Of a stretch of 64,000 bases of DNA, positions 8,787 through 16,388 are shown in pieces. The notes under the pieces are model-generated. The model did no database searches, had not been told where the DNA came from, and worked only from the letters and a program-made list of their open reading frames with translations. The DNA is from Sulfotelmatobacter sp963788225 (lineage in GTDB: Bacteria > Acidobacteriota > Terriglobia > Terriglobales > Acidobacteriaceae): assembly GCA_963788225.1 (NCBI GenBank), contig CAWBGI010000002.1:620001-684000 (forward strand), read 5' to 3'. Position numbers and translations under genes: made by a program. Numbering within the stretch: the first letter of the stretch is position 1; each line of letters starts with the position of its first letter.

Positions 8787-9589
8787 CTTTTAAAAAGCTT
8801 GAGTTTTTCCTGCTGCGGTATGTGCCGGACGCGGTTAAGGGGGAGTTTGTCAATATTGGCTTGGTGATGGTTGAGGCTGGGGCGAATGGGGCTGGGTTCG
8901 CGGAGGTGCGGTTTACGCGGGATTGGCGGCGGGTGCGGTGTTTGGATCCGCAGGCGGATGTGGAGATGCTGGCGGCGCTGGAGCGGGAGATTCGCGGGCA
9001 ACTGGCGTCTGGGCATGATCGTCACGTTTTGCTGCGGCGGTTGGAGGATTCGTTTTCAAATGTGATTCAGCTTTCGCCGGCGAAGGGATGCCTGGCGGAA
9101 GATCCGGTGCAGGAGATCGAGGCGATGGCTTCGATGTATCTGGAGGCGGCGAAGGTTGGTGGGAAGCGTGAGTTGAGCGGGCGGCAGAGGATTTTGACGA
9201 CGATGCGGGAAGCGTTTGAGCAGGCTGGGGTTGCGAAGTTTGTTCTGCCGGTTCCGGTGGCGGCTTACACGAAGCCGGGCGATCCGTTCCAGTTTGATTT
9301 TGGATATCGTGTTGGGGGCGAGATCAAGTTGTTCCATGCTGTTTCGCTGAAAGCGGGTGTGGACTCGGCGGTTTTGCTGGCGGCGCGTTATCCGCGGATT
9401 GCTCCGGTCATGTCGAAGGTTGCGGGAGCTGCGCCAATACTGACCGCGGTGATTGATGACGATCTGGATCGAGGGCAGGAGAATGTGCAGTTTGCACTCA
9501 GCATGATGGAGGATGAAAGGATTCGCATCGCGGTGGCGGCTGAGATGCCGATGATTGCGGAAGTGGCGCGGCGGGAGTTGCGGGCGTGA
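8780..9589 (+). CDS. DUF3037 family protein
   Basis: The 269-residue product begins FKKLEFFLLRYVPDAVKGEFVNIGLV, the typical opening of DUF3037 proteins. The biochemical role is not known. DUF3037 genes commonly neighbour HipA_2-type kinase genes, as here (kinase ends 8335), which suggests a shared task such as kinase partner, substrate or antidote. ATG 8780 is inside the heptamer array and has no clear ribosome site, so translation may depend on upstream coupling. The gene is followed by an intrinsic terminator at 9641, closing a possible kinase / S23 / DUF3037 transcription unit. Confidence 0.75.
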   Translation: MAAFKKLEFFLLRYVPDAVKGEFVNIGLVMVEAGANGAGFAEVRFTRDWRRVRCLDPQADVEMLAALEREIRGQLASGHDRHVLLRRLEDSFSNVIQLSPAKGCLAEDPVQEIEAMASMYLEAAKVGGKRELSGRQRILTTMREAFEQAGVAKFVLPVPVAAYTKPGDPFQFDFGYRVGGEIKLFHAVSLKAGVDSAVLLAARYPRIAPVMSKVAGAAPILTAVIDDDLDRGQENVQFALSMMEDERIRIAVAAEMPMIAEVARRELRA

Positions 9590-9640
9590 AACCGCGACGC
9601 GTTTAGGCTTCGATAACGGAAGGTTTAGTGTTTGAATCGC

Positions 9641-9668
9641 AGCTCCGCTACGGCGGGGCTTTTCTTTT
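9641..9668 (+). terminator. Intrinsic terminator
   Basis: Arms AGCTCCGC and GCGGGGCT (one G-T pair) enclose a TACG loop, followed by TTTCTTTT. It lies 50 bp after the DUF3037 stop. Confidence 0.7.
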
Positions 9669-9678
9669 GGAACGCTAA

Positions 9679-9731
9679 CGACTGCGAGGGCGAGACGCCC
9701 TCGCGACAGCCGGCGGGACGCCGGCGCTACA
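9679..9731. repeat. Extragenic repeat, family A
   Basis: A hairpin CGAGGGC...GCCCTCG is followed by GACAGCC, a second hairpin GCCGGCG...CGCCGGC and GCTACA. The layout matches the copy at 3796-3850 with changed but still pairing arms. It ends 8 bp before the portal ATG. Confidence 0.6.
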
Positions 9732-9738
9732 CAATCTT

Positions 9739-10989
9739 ATGAACATTAAAGAGACGTTGCGCGGCGCTTTGCGCCGGATTGCGGGAGTGTCTTCGGCTGC
9801 TTCTTTGGCGACGGCCGAGAAGAAGCGGCGGACTTTGCCGTTGCCTTCCATTTTCAACTCGTATGGGCCGCCGGGCGACATCATGCCGAAGCCTACGGCT
9901 TACAACTTGCGGCGGTTTTCGGAGATTCCGGTGCCGCGGCGGGCGATTAACTGCATTAAGGATCGGATCGCGGGCATGCGCTGGCGAATTCAGGCACGGC
10001 AGGGACTTACGCTCGATGCGATTCCAGATGGCGTGGAGCGCGCGGAGGTTCTCACGGAGAACTTTCACTCACCGAATCCTGATGATTCCTTCCGCTCGTT
10101 TTCTGAACAGGTGCTGGAAGACATCATCGTAGGCGGGTATGGGGCTGTCGAGGTGCAGACTTCGGGTGATGCGAAACGTCCCCTGCTGTTGTGGCCGGTG
10201 GATGGTTCGTCGATCCGGATGAATCTGGATTGGGATGGCTCGCCGCATGGGGCGCGCTACTTGCAAGTCACAGATCAGTCGGGGCCGAAGAGTCAGATCA
10301 CTTTGGATGACGATGAGCTGATTTACATCCGGCTGAATCCGCGGACGCATACGCCGTTTGGGTTGGGGCGGCTGGAAGTGGCGTTTGAAACGATCAACGC
10401 TTTTCTGGGCGCGCACCGGTATGCGTCGCGGCTGGCTTCGAATTCTGTGGTGCAGTATGCGTTGTGGTTGCAGGATTTGACGCCGGAACATCACGAACGG
10501 CTGATTCGCTGGTGGCAAGACGAGATTGAGGGAACGGGGCGAGTGCCGATCCTGTCGGTCGAAAGCAAACCTGAAGTTCTGCGATTCGGCGGAGGCACCG
10601 ATGCTGATTTGCGATTGCAGTGGCAGGAATTTTTGCTGCGCGTGATCGCGGATGCTTTCGACCTGCCTCCATTTTATTTGGGGATCGATCGCGATGTGAA
10701 CCGTTCGACGGCGGAGGAATACAACGACCTCGCATTCCGTCAGGCGATTGTGCCGACGGCGCGGCTGCTGGCGGAGCATCTGACGCGGGATGCGATTCAG
10801 AAACGGCTGGGATGGAACGATCTGGAGTTTGTGTTTGCGGAGTTGGATACGCAGGATCCGCTGGAGGAGGCGCAGATTCAGCAGATTCTGTTGCAGAACG
10901 GAGTGTTGACGGTGAATGAGGTGCGGAGGATGCGGGGGTTGGGGGATTTGGAGGACAGCCATCAGCCGTCAGCCGTCAGCCGTCAGTAA
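9739..10989 (+). CDS. Phage portal protein
   Basis: The 416-residue product forms the dodecameric ring at the capsid vertex through which DNA passes. The segment RRFSEIPVPRRAINCIKDRI near residue 60 and PPFYLGIDRDVNRSTAEEYND near 313 are typical of HK97/SPP1-like portals. Length is normal. The last ~12 codons (encoding EDSHQPSAVSRQ) come from a heptamer array, so the natural C-terminus was probably slightly different. Next come a - strand cargo gene and then the protease-like and scaffold-like genes. Confidence 0.85.
   Translation: MNIKETLRGALRRIAGVSSAASLATAEKKRRTLPLPSIFNSYGPPGDIMPKPTAYNLRRFSEIPVPRRAINCIKDRIAGMRWRIQARQGLTLDAIPDGVERAEVLTENFHSPNPDDSFRSFSEQVLEDIIVGGYGAVEVQTSGDAKRPLLLWPVDGSSIRMNLDWDGSPHGARYLQVTDQSGPKSQITLDDDELIYIRLNPRTHTPFGLGRLEVAFETINAFLGAHRYASRLASNSVVQYALWLQDLTPEHHERLIRWWQDEIEGTGRVPILSVESKPEVLRFGGGTDADLRLQWQEFLLRVIADAFDLPPFYLGIDRDVNRSTAEEYNDLAFRQAIVPTARLLAEHLTRDAIQKRLGWNDLEFVFAELDTQDPLEEAQIQQILLQNGVLTVNEVRRMRGLGDLEDSHQPSAVSRQ
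10957..10986. repeat. Heptamer array inside the portal 3' end (AGCCRTC x4 + AG)
   Basis: Four AGCCATC/AGCCGTC heptamers form the last codons of the portal gene; the stop TAA follows directly. Confidence 0.85.
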
Positions 10990-11018
10990 AACCCCGCAGG
11001 TGTCCTGGCGGCGACCGG

Positions 11019-11708
11019 TTATTGGGGCTTGGTGGCGTTGTCTTGAAGCAGCTTCGTATAGCACTGCGCTTGTTCCTCGATGGTCTGAGCCTGCTTGCAA
11101 GCGTGGGGAAAGAATTTGAGCAGACCTTCTTCTGCTGCGTCGATGATGTTGCCGCAGGCTGCGTTTAGAGCGAGGACGAGATTCGGAGCGGCGGCGCGGT
11201 AGTTGCAGCGAGCAAAGGCTGCGACGGTGGGGGCGAAGTAGATGCAGCCCATGGGGAAGCTCTTGTCGAAGTTGACGCGGCGATTCAGGCGCGCAAGGGC
11301 GCGTTGGTCGCAGTGACGAGCCATGTAATCGAGAGGGAAGAAAACGTCGTCGTTGTCCTGGCCCTCGGGTAGATTCTCGAAAGCGATGGAGCGCATGAAC
11401 TCGGTGACTTTGGGCTTGTTGATCATCGACAGCGCACGAACAAGATAGTAGCGCTGGTATTGATCAGCGGTCCTATATGCGGAGATTAACAAGTCAGGAT
11501 GTTTGCGTTGTCCTAAGGTACCGGCGATCCAGGCCAGGTCGCGGTCATGGTCTGGGATCGGACAGTTTGTTGGCTTGTCTCTCAGACACGCGACGAGCTG
11601 TTGATCAGTCATGCGTTTCAGGGCATCGTCGTAATCCGGAACAGTTTGAGCTCGAGAAGGTGAGATGAGAAGGAAGGGCGTCAGGGATAAGGCGAGGAGT
11701 AACTTCAT
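11019..11708 (-). CDS. Secreted protein of unknown function (cargo gene)
   Basis: The 229-residue product has a clear signal peptide (MKLLLALSLTPFLLISPSRA, cleavage near residue 20). The mature part is helical with six or more Cys residues and could form HEAT-like helical pairs with disulfides. I do not recognise the family. It is the only - strand gene in the first 21 kb and sits between portal and protease-like genes, the usual position and orientation of a lysogenic conversion cargo gene that is expressed independently of the phage late genes. Confidence 0.7.
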   Translation of the reverse strand: MKLLLALSLTPFLLISPSRAQTVPDYDDALKRMTDQQLVACLRDKPTNCPIPDHDRDLAWIAGTLGQRKHPDLLISAYRTADQYQRYYLVRALSMINKPKVTEFMRSIAFENLPEGQDNDDVFFPLDYMARHCDQRALARLNRRVNFDKSFPMGCIYFAPTVAAFARCNYRAAAPNLVLALNAACGNIIDAAEEGLLKFFPHACKQAQTIEEQAQCYTKLLQDNATKPQ

Positions 11709-11852
11709 GACTTTGGAGTGAATTTAGCACAGGTTGCGAATTGTGTCAGTGACTTAGCAGAGGAGGGCATGGGGAGTCAAAGTCCGCTAGCTCCTAGGCA
11801 AGTTCGCGATGAGAACTCCCCGCAGCGGTGTGGCCAACGAAACAGTACGGGG

Positions 11853-11911
11853 GTCCTTCGACTGCGCATACGAGTCGCTTCGCTCCTCGTCTGCTTTGCT
11901 CAGGATGACAG
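11853..11911. repeat. Extragenic repeat, family C
   Basis: TTCGACTGCG, a short inverted repeat and GCTCAGGATGACA form the recognisable element just upstream of the protease-like gene. Confidence 0.55.
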
Positions 11912-11930
11912 AGGAATATAAGGAATCGAA

Positions 11931-12860
11931 ATGATTGAACTGAAAAGCATGGCGGTGGCGATGCCTGAAGTGGTGGGGCATCCGAACCGGGCGGCGTTTA
12001 CTGGAGTATTGACGATGGTCGATGTGCCTTCGCAGCGGGCGCCTTCGGGCGCGAAGGGGCATCTGGTGATGCTCACTAAGAGAGCGGCGGAGGCTGCGCT
12101 GCCTTCTTTGCTGGGGATGGCGTTGGATTATTCGCCTTCGCTAGACCGGCATGATGTGCGGCGCAAGGTGGGCGTGATCACGCGCGCGGAGATTGTCGGG
12201 CGAAATGTGGAGTTGGGCGGATATCTGTTTGCCCGGGACTTCCCCGAGATCGTGGAGGAGATTGCGAAGGCGCGGCCTGAGCGCGATCGCAAGCCTATCG
12301 ATTCCTTCCGGGCAAGGCTCATGAACTCTGGGGTGATCCATGCGGCGGTGAGTCCTCCAGAATCCGCGCGCCGGAGGGAGGGACTTAGGTTGAGAGCTGC
12401 TCTGCGAGCTGCTGTGGGACGGATTCGCAGCCTGACGACAGCCTTCGGAGGGAGTCGGGAAAGCACACTGGAGCTGGATAAAGACTTTCGTCCGACGATA
12501 CGGGCCGAGACCTGCGTGGCGGCGGGTCCGGCTGGGCTTGGCTTGTCTTATGAAGTGACGGACGTGCAGATCGCGGACACGCGGGCACAGATTTGGACGT
12601 TATCGAAAGTGACGTTCACGGGAGCTGCGATTCTGCGGAGGGATAAGGCGGCTTACCAGGATACTTGGATTGAGCTCAGTACCTACTACCGAGTACCTAG
12701 TACTGAACTAAAAGCTTTTGGTGTAGATCACCGAGAAGGAGAAAGGCATGAACGAAGAAATGGTGCAGCAGTTGATGACGACGGCGGAACGGCTGGCGAA
12801 TGCGGCCGAATCGTTGGATCGTGTGCTGGGGCGGCTGGATGCGCAGCAAGAGGCGCTTAA
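11931..12860 (+). CDS. Prohead protease-like protein with a disturbed 3' end
   Basis: The frame encodes 309 residues. Its place between portal and scaffold/capsid genes suggests the capsid maturation protease, although I could not pick out catalytic residues with certainty. The segment YEVTDVQIAD...WTLSKVTFTGAAILRRDKAAYQDTWIEL (residues ~204-250) is typical of such phage head proteins. After ~residue 250 the frame runs through a heptamer array (12678-12708) and then out of frame into the scaffold gene, giving about 60 low-complexity residues with a 113-bp overlap. The natural stop was probably near 12680. Residues ~135-180 also look atypical (Arg/Ala/Ser rich). Confidence 0.5.
   Translation: MIELKSMAVAMPEVVGHPNRAAFTGVLTMVDVPSQRAPSGAKGHLVMLTKRAAEAALPSLLGMALDYSPSLDRHDVRRKVGVITRAEIVGRNVELGGYLFARDFPEIVEEIAKARPERDRKPIDSFRARLMNSGVIHAAVSPPESARRREGLRLRAALRAAVGRIRSLTTAFGGSRESTLELDKDFRPTIRAETCVAAGPAGLGLSYEVTDVQIADTRAQIWTLSKVTFTGAAILRRDKAAYQDTWIELSTYYRVPSTELKAFGVDHREGERHERRNGAAVDDDGGTAGECGRIVGSCAGAAGCAARGA
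12678..12708. repeat. Heptamer array (AGTACCT type)
   Basis: AGTACCT ACTACCG AGTACCT AGTACTG has period 7 and a sequence unrelated to the AGCCRTC arrays. It lies where the protease-like gene should stop. Confidence 0.75.
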
Positions 12861-13179
12861 CACGAAGGTGGACCGGATTGTGGCGGCGGTGGAAGAGCAG
12901 CCGTCGTATGAGATGTCGGCACGCGGGGATGGCGGACGGCATTTGCAGGAGCGTCTGGCTGAGCTGGAGAAATCGAATGCGGATTTGAAAGCGCAGGCGG
13001 CGCGGATGGCGCGGAAGACGCTTCCACCGCTGGTCTCGGCGATTCTGGCCAAGAGCTGCGATGAGTCTGGCAGCGAGAAGCTGGACAAGGGCGTGCTCGA
13101 CAAGACTCTGCAGAGTCTTAGCGTAGAGCAGCGGATCGCGGTGAAGTCGGAACTGGCGCGGGCGGGGATCATCGAGTAG
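12748..13179 (+). CDS. Probable capsid scaffold protein
   Basis: The 143-residue product is strongly helical and charged with coiled-coil character (MVQQLMTTAERLANAAESLDRVL...; ERLAELEKSNADLKAQAAR). It lies directly before the major capsid gene. Size, composition and position fit a scaffolding protein that guides procapsid assembly. AGAAGGAGAAAGGC gives a good ribosome site for ATG 12748. No sequence signature proves the role. Confidence 0.6.
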   Translation: MNEEMVQQLMTTAERLANAAESLDRVLGRLDAQQEALNTKVDRIVAAVEEQPSYEMSARGDGGRHLQERLAELEKSNADLKAQAARMARKTLPPLVSAILAKSCDESGSEKLDKGVLDKTLQSLSVEQRIAVKSELARAGIIE

Positions 13180-13180
13180 C

Positions 13181-13211
13181 AGGTCTTAGGTCCTAGGTAT
13201 TAGGTCTTAGG
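13181..13211. repeat. Heptamer array (AGGTCTT type)
   Basis: AGGTCTT AGGTCCT AGGTATT AGGTCTT AGG makes 31 bp, starting two bases after the scaffold stop codon. Confidence 0.85.
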
Positions 13212-13235
13212 CCGTCAACAAATACGGGCATGAGG

Positions 13236-13260
13236 GGCACGACTTTGATCGTGCCTTTTT
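13236..13260 (+). terminator. Intrinsic terminator between scaffold and capsid genes
   Basis: Perfect arms GGCACGA and TCGTGCC with a six-base loop are followed by TTTTTGTTT. The capsid gene downstream would need its own promoter or readthrough. Confidence 0.75.
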
Positions 13261-13363
13261 GTTTGTGTCGCGAATGTGTGGCGCTCGAGCGGGCGCGCAA
13301 ATTCAACCCCACATCGAAGAGAACTCCTTGGCGAGCCGTTGCTGACTATCCGGCGGGCATGGG

Positions 13364-13422
13364 GTGCTTCGACTGCGGAGGTGCTTCACTTCGTGAAGCA
13401 CCTCCTGCGCTCAGCATGACAG
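13364..13422. repeat. Extragenic repeat, family C, with long hairpin
   Basis: TGCTTCGACTGC is followed by perfect 13-bp arms (GGAGGTGCTTCAC, 13377-13389; reverse complement at 13393-13405), then GCTCAGCATGACAG. Confidence 0.65.
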
Positions 13423-13501
13423 AGAAATAAAGCGGAACAGGGAACACGGGACTAAAAGCAATCGAATTCCAATCGCAGGAAAAATCAAAACAGGAGAAAA
13501 C

Positions 13502-14464
13502 ATGAAGGGACAATTTGTGGATTTGTACGCCTCGGCCGACTACCTTGGGCCGGGCGCGATTGAGATTGACCGGTACCAGACGGAGATCTTCGACATCGTC
13601 CGGAGGCGCGGCGCTTTCGGGCAGAGGATCAAGCAGGTGCCGGCAACCGGACATCCATCGCGGTTCTTTGAAGAGACAGCGATTAACTCGCCGACGGCGA
13701 CGCAGGCATTCGTCGATCCGCGAAACATTGCGCCGACTGTGGGATCGCCGACTCGCGTGGAGCTGGCGGTGCCGCTGAAGGCGCTGGTGTCGCAGATCAA
13801 CTACAACCTGTTCGACCTAGAGATGACGGCGCAGCAGAGCCAGTTCGCTTATCTGCAGGCGAAGGATCTGGCCGATTCGGTGGACGGACTGCTGCGCACG
13901 CACGACGTTGCGCTGTGGAACGGCAACGACACGTCACTCAGTTCGCCGACTACGTTGCAGTATTTCGGCGTGATTGGACAGATTGTGGCCGGCGGAAACA
14001 CAACGACGATCGGAACCGCTGCCAGCATCGTGGACGGAATCAAGAGCACGATCGCGCAGATGGTTTCGAGCGCGGCGTACGCGGTGCGGCCTACCGCGAT
14101 TTACTCCAACCCGGTGCTGTTGGACCTGATCGACCGGGAGATGAAGGCGGAGTTCAACGTTGTGCTCAATACCGTCGAGATCACTGGCGGGTTGCGGGTG
14201 AAAGCGTTGAGCACGCAAGCGGGCGATCTGCCGCTGATTCCGGATTGGGCGATTCCGTATACGGCGGGATCACCGGGCACGTATCCGGCGTACATCGTGA
14301 CCGAGGATCTGATCGAGTATCACTGGCTGACCGATCCGAATCCGCGGGTGTTCAAGCTGGGGCTGCCCAATGCTTTGACGCAGCAGATGGTGGTGGTGAA
14401 GTTTGGCGCACCTGTGGTGAAGGGGGCGAACTTTGCGCATTACCAGGTGAACGTGCAGAGATAA
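13502..14464 (+). CDS. Major capsid protein
   Basis: The 320-residue product follows the scaffold-like gene and precedes the head-tail adaptor, the usual place of the shell protein. It has a charged N-terminal arm, the capsid-like segment AVPLKALVSQINYNLFDLEMTAQQSQ (~residues 88-115) and DWAIPYTAG...VTEDLIEYHWL near the C-terminus, in line with an HK97-type fold. AGGAGAAAAC supports ATG 13502. Assignment rests mainly on context and general character. Confidence 0.75.
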   Translation: MKGQFVDLYASADYLGPGAIEIDRYQTEIFDIVRRRGAFGQRIKQVPATGHPSRFFEETAINSPTATQAFVDPRNIAPTVGSPTRVELAVPLKALVSQINYNLFDLEMTAQQSQFAYLQAKDLADSVDGLLRTHDVALWNGNDTSLSSPTTLQYFGVIGQIVAGGNTTTIGTAASIVDGIKSTIAQMVSSAAYAVRPTAIYSNPVLLDLIDREMKAEFNVVLNTVEITGGLRVKALSTQAGDLPLIPDWAIPYTAGSPGTYPAYIVTEDLIEYHWLTDPNPRVFKLGLPNALTQQMVVVKFGAPVVKGANFAHYQVNVQR

Positions 14465-14466
14465 AG

Positions 14467-14562
14467 CAGTTGCCAGTTGTCAGTGGCCAGTTGCCAGTTG
14501 CCAGTCAAACCGCACCGGCGGACCTCGACGGGCAGCGGACAAGTTAGCCACTGACAACTGGC
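14467..14562. repeat. Heptamer array (CAGTTGC x5) with an inverted partner
   Basis: CAGTTGC CAGTTGT CAGTGGC CAGTTGC CAGTTGC CAG (14467-14504) begins three bases after the capsid stop. GCCACTGACAACTGGC at 14547-14562 is the exact complement of its middle part, so the transcript can fold into a long hairpin with a ~60-base loop. Confidence 0.8.
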
Positions 14563-14605
14563 GTTTTACAACCCACAGACAACCACTGACGACCAGGACT
14601 CAATT

Positions 14606-15232
14606 ATGAATTATCTCGCTACAACGGATTATCTGACTTACGGGCTGGATGCTACGACTGATCCATCGTGGATCACGGCGGCTTCGGCCATTATCGATGC
14701 GCATTGCCGGCGGGTGACGCTGGGCGTGAATCAATACGAGGAGCGGCTGAAAGTGCCTCCGGAGTTGAATACGGTGCGGGTCAGCTATCTGCCGATGGTG
14801 ACGGTGGCTCCGGCCACTACTCCGATTGTCACGCTGCAGGGGCGCTATGGGATTCCGCGACGGGGTGAATGGCCTTTTCCGGAAATGAGCCTGGAGTTTG
14901 CGCTGGTGTTCTCGCTGCCGGGGATGTGGACGACGATTGATCCGACAACGATTGATCTCTGGGCGGACAGCGGCGAGCTTACTTTTCCAGTGAATGCACT
15001 GGGATTGTTCTTCAACGAAGTGGATGTGGTCTACAACGCGGGGTTCAGCGTCATTCCGGGTCCGGTGCAGGTTGCTTGCGCACAGATTGTCAAGAATGCA
15101 CAGGCTACGCCGGGGCTGAATGTGCAATCGAGCCAGATCAACCAACTGCGGCTGCAATATTTTGGGCCGACGTTGGTGGATGACATGGTGCGCAGCCTGT
15201 TGGCGCCGTATGTGTCGCAGAAGGGTGCGTGA
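14606..15232 (+). CDS. Head-tail connector / adaptor protein
   Basis: The 208-residue product follows the major capsid gene. The N-terminus (YLTYGLDATTDPSWITAASAIIDAHCRRV) resembles the helical start of gp6-like adaptors, and the C-terminal part ends in helices (VQVACAQIVKNAQA...LVDDMVRSLLAPYV) as in these proteins. Such adaptors bind under the portal and close the head. Family assignment is by shape and position only. Confidence 0.6.
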   Translation: MNYLATTDYLTYGLDATTDPSWITAASAIIDAHCRRVTLGVNQYEERLKVPPELNTVRVSYLPMVTVAPATTPIVTLQGRYGIPRRGEWPFPEMSLEFALVFSLPGMWTTIDPTTIDLWADSGELTFPVNALGLFFNEVDVVYNAGFSVIPGPVQVACAQIVKNAQATPGLNVQSSQINQLRLQYFGPTLVDDMVRSLLAPYVSQKGA

Positions 15233-15242
15233 GGAAGAGCGC

Positions 15243-15273
15243 CGTTGGTCGTTCGTCGTTGGTCGTTGGCCAA
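15243..15273. repeat. Heptamer array (CGTTGGT type)
   Basis: CGTTGGT CGTTCGT CGTTGGT CGTTGGC plus a few bases, starting 11 bases after the adaptor stop. Confidence 0.8.
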
Positions 15274-15306
15274 CCCGGATTGGCGTACTTGCGGACGGAG
15301 GGAATT

Positions 15307-15714
15307 ATGGGTAGCGGGATTTGTGGGGCGGCTTTGGTGCGTGCGGCGAATGCCATGTTGACGGCGCTGGGGGGAGACCAGGTGAGTTTGCTGCTGCCGG
15401 CGACGGCGACCGCGAGCGACGCTGCGGGGCAGTTGGGCTTGGTTGATCCTGGAGTGCAAAGCGTAATCATCGCGCCGGTGGTGGCTACCAACCTGCCAAC
15501 CGGAAACTTGGGGCCAGCGCGGAGAATCGAGTTCACGCTGCCGGCTTCGGCGATTGAGGTTCAGTTGCCCGCACTCGGAATGGGCTCGGTCGAGGCGCTG
15601 TTCCAAGCCGCGCTGGGTCTGGTGTACGACGGCGATCTTTTTCACATTGAAGCGGTCGTGACTGAGAATTTTGCGGGGACGGCTTATTTCTACGTGGTGA
15701 CGGCGGTGGAGTAA
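15307..15714 (+). CDS. Small phage structural protein (neck or head-tail completion)
   Basis: The product has ~135 residues from ATG 15307, chosen for the GGAGG just upstream; an in-frame start at 15229 would read through a heptamer array. It has an Ala-rich helical start and a beta-rich remainder without known motifs. Its place between the adaptor and the tail completion-like gene suggests a neck component. I do not recognise the family. Confidence 0.55.
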   Translation: MGSGICGAALVRAANAMLTALGGDQVSLLLPATATASDAAGQLGLVDPGVQSVIIAPVVATNLPTGNLGPARRIEFTLPASAIEVQLPALGMGSVEALFQAALGLVYDGDLFHIEAVVTENFAGTAYFYVVTAVE

Positions 15715-15719
15715 AAGCG

Positions 15720-15816
15720 AGCCGTCAGCCATCAGCCGTCAGCCGTCAGCAACAGGTTGGAGGGGACGGGGCGCTGAAAATTTTGCTGAGGGCTGACGGC
15801 TGAAAGCTGAGGGCTG
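15720..15816. repeat. Pair of oppositely oriented heptamer arrays
   Basis: AGCCGTC AGCCATC AGCCGTC AGCCGTC AGC (15720-15750) and CTGAGGG CTGACGG CTGAAAG CTGAGGG CTG (15786-15816) are near complements across 35 bp and can form a hairpin between two genes. Confidence 0.85.
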
Positions 15817-15821
15817 TGTTC

Positions 15822-16388
15822 ATGCAATTTGCCAAAGACAGTTTTTTTCTTGCGTTGCAAACGCGTCTGGCGGGGCTGAATCCGGCGCGGACGGTGACGA
15901 TCAATGGCGCGACCGTGCCGGCGGTGCTGGTGGTGGAAAACCTGCCGCCGGCCGCGGCGGAGCCGCAGCCGAATGCGTTCTACATCGAGTGGAGCACAGC
16001 TACCGTTGTCAACGGGCACGCCGGCAACGCTGCGCTGATGAGCCTGGAATGCGTGATCAGGTATTACACGTTGGGGACGGTGCAGAGCATGGTGGATCGG
16101 GGGCGCGTGCTGGGACAGCTCGACGGAGAACTGCTCGCGATTTGCCAGCCCACGAATACCGAGAAGTACGACTATACGCAGTCGCCAAGCGTAGACCTGG
16201 GAACGAGCGTCTTCTGGAATCAGCCGGAGTTTCAGGAGGCGACGACGAGTGGTGTGGAAGACAACACAGCGGCTTATCAGGGGCGCGCAATTCGGCGGGC
16301 AATGTATGAACAAGCTCACCAGGATGGGCGCGTGGAGCGGCGGACCGGGTTAACTGTTTTCTTTTTTTCGGAGGTGACGTTGCTATGA
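15822..16388 (+). CDS. Tail completion / terminator-like protein
   Basis: The ~188-residue product (MQFAKDSFFLALQTRLAGLNP...) has a helical N-terminus and mixed alpha/beta body, and precedes the probable tail tube gene. Size and position fit proteins that cap the tail tube and join it to the head. ATG 15822 is preferred over GTG 15816, because both are next to the heptamer array and only the ATG is a common start. It overlaps the next gene by 4 bp (16385-16388), suggesting translational coupling. Confidence 0.5.
   Translation: MQFAKDSFFLALQTRLAGLNPARTVTINGATVPAVLVVENLPPAAAEPQPNAFYIEWSTATVVNGHAGNAALMSLECVIRYYTLGTVQSMVDRGRVLGQLDGELLAICQPTNTEKYDYTQSPSVDLGTSVFWNQPEFQEATTSGVEDNTAAYQGRAIRRAMYEQAHQDGRVERRTGLTVFFFSEVTLL

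Larger units (their letters stand above)
13180..13501. other. Gene-free stretch between scaffold and capsid genes
   Basis: It holds a heptamer array (13181-13211), an intrinsic terminator (13236-13260) and a family C repeat with a perfect 13-bp-arm hairpin (13364-13422). The ribosome site CAGGAG of the capsid gene lies at its end. No gene is seen. Confidence 0.7.

Noticed and set aside
5791..15816. Heptamer arrays considered as CRISPR
   Set aside because: Units are 7 bases in direct tandem with no spacers, and there are no cas genes.
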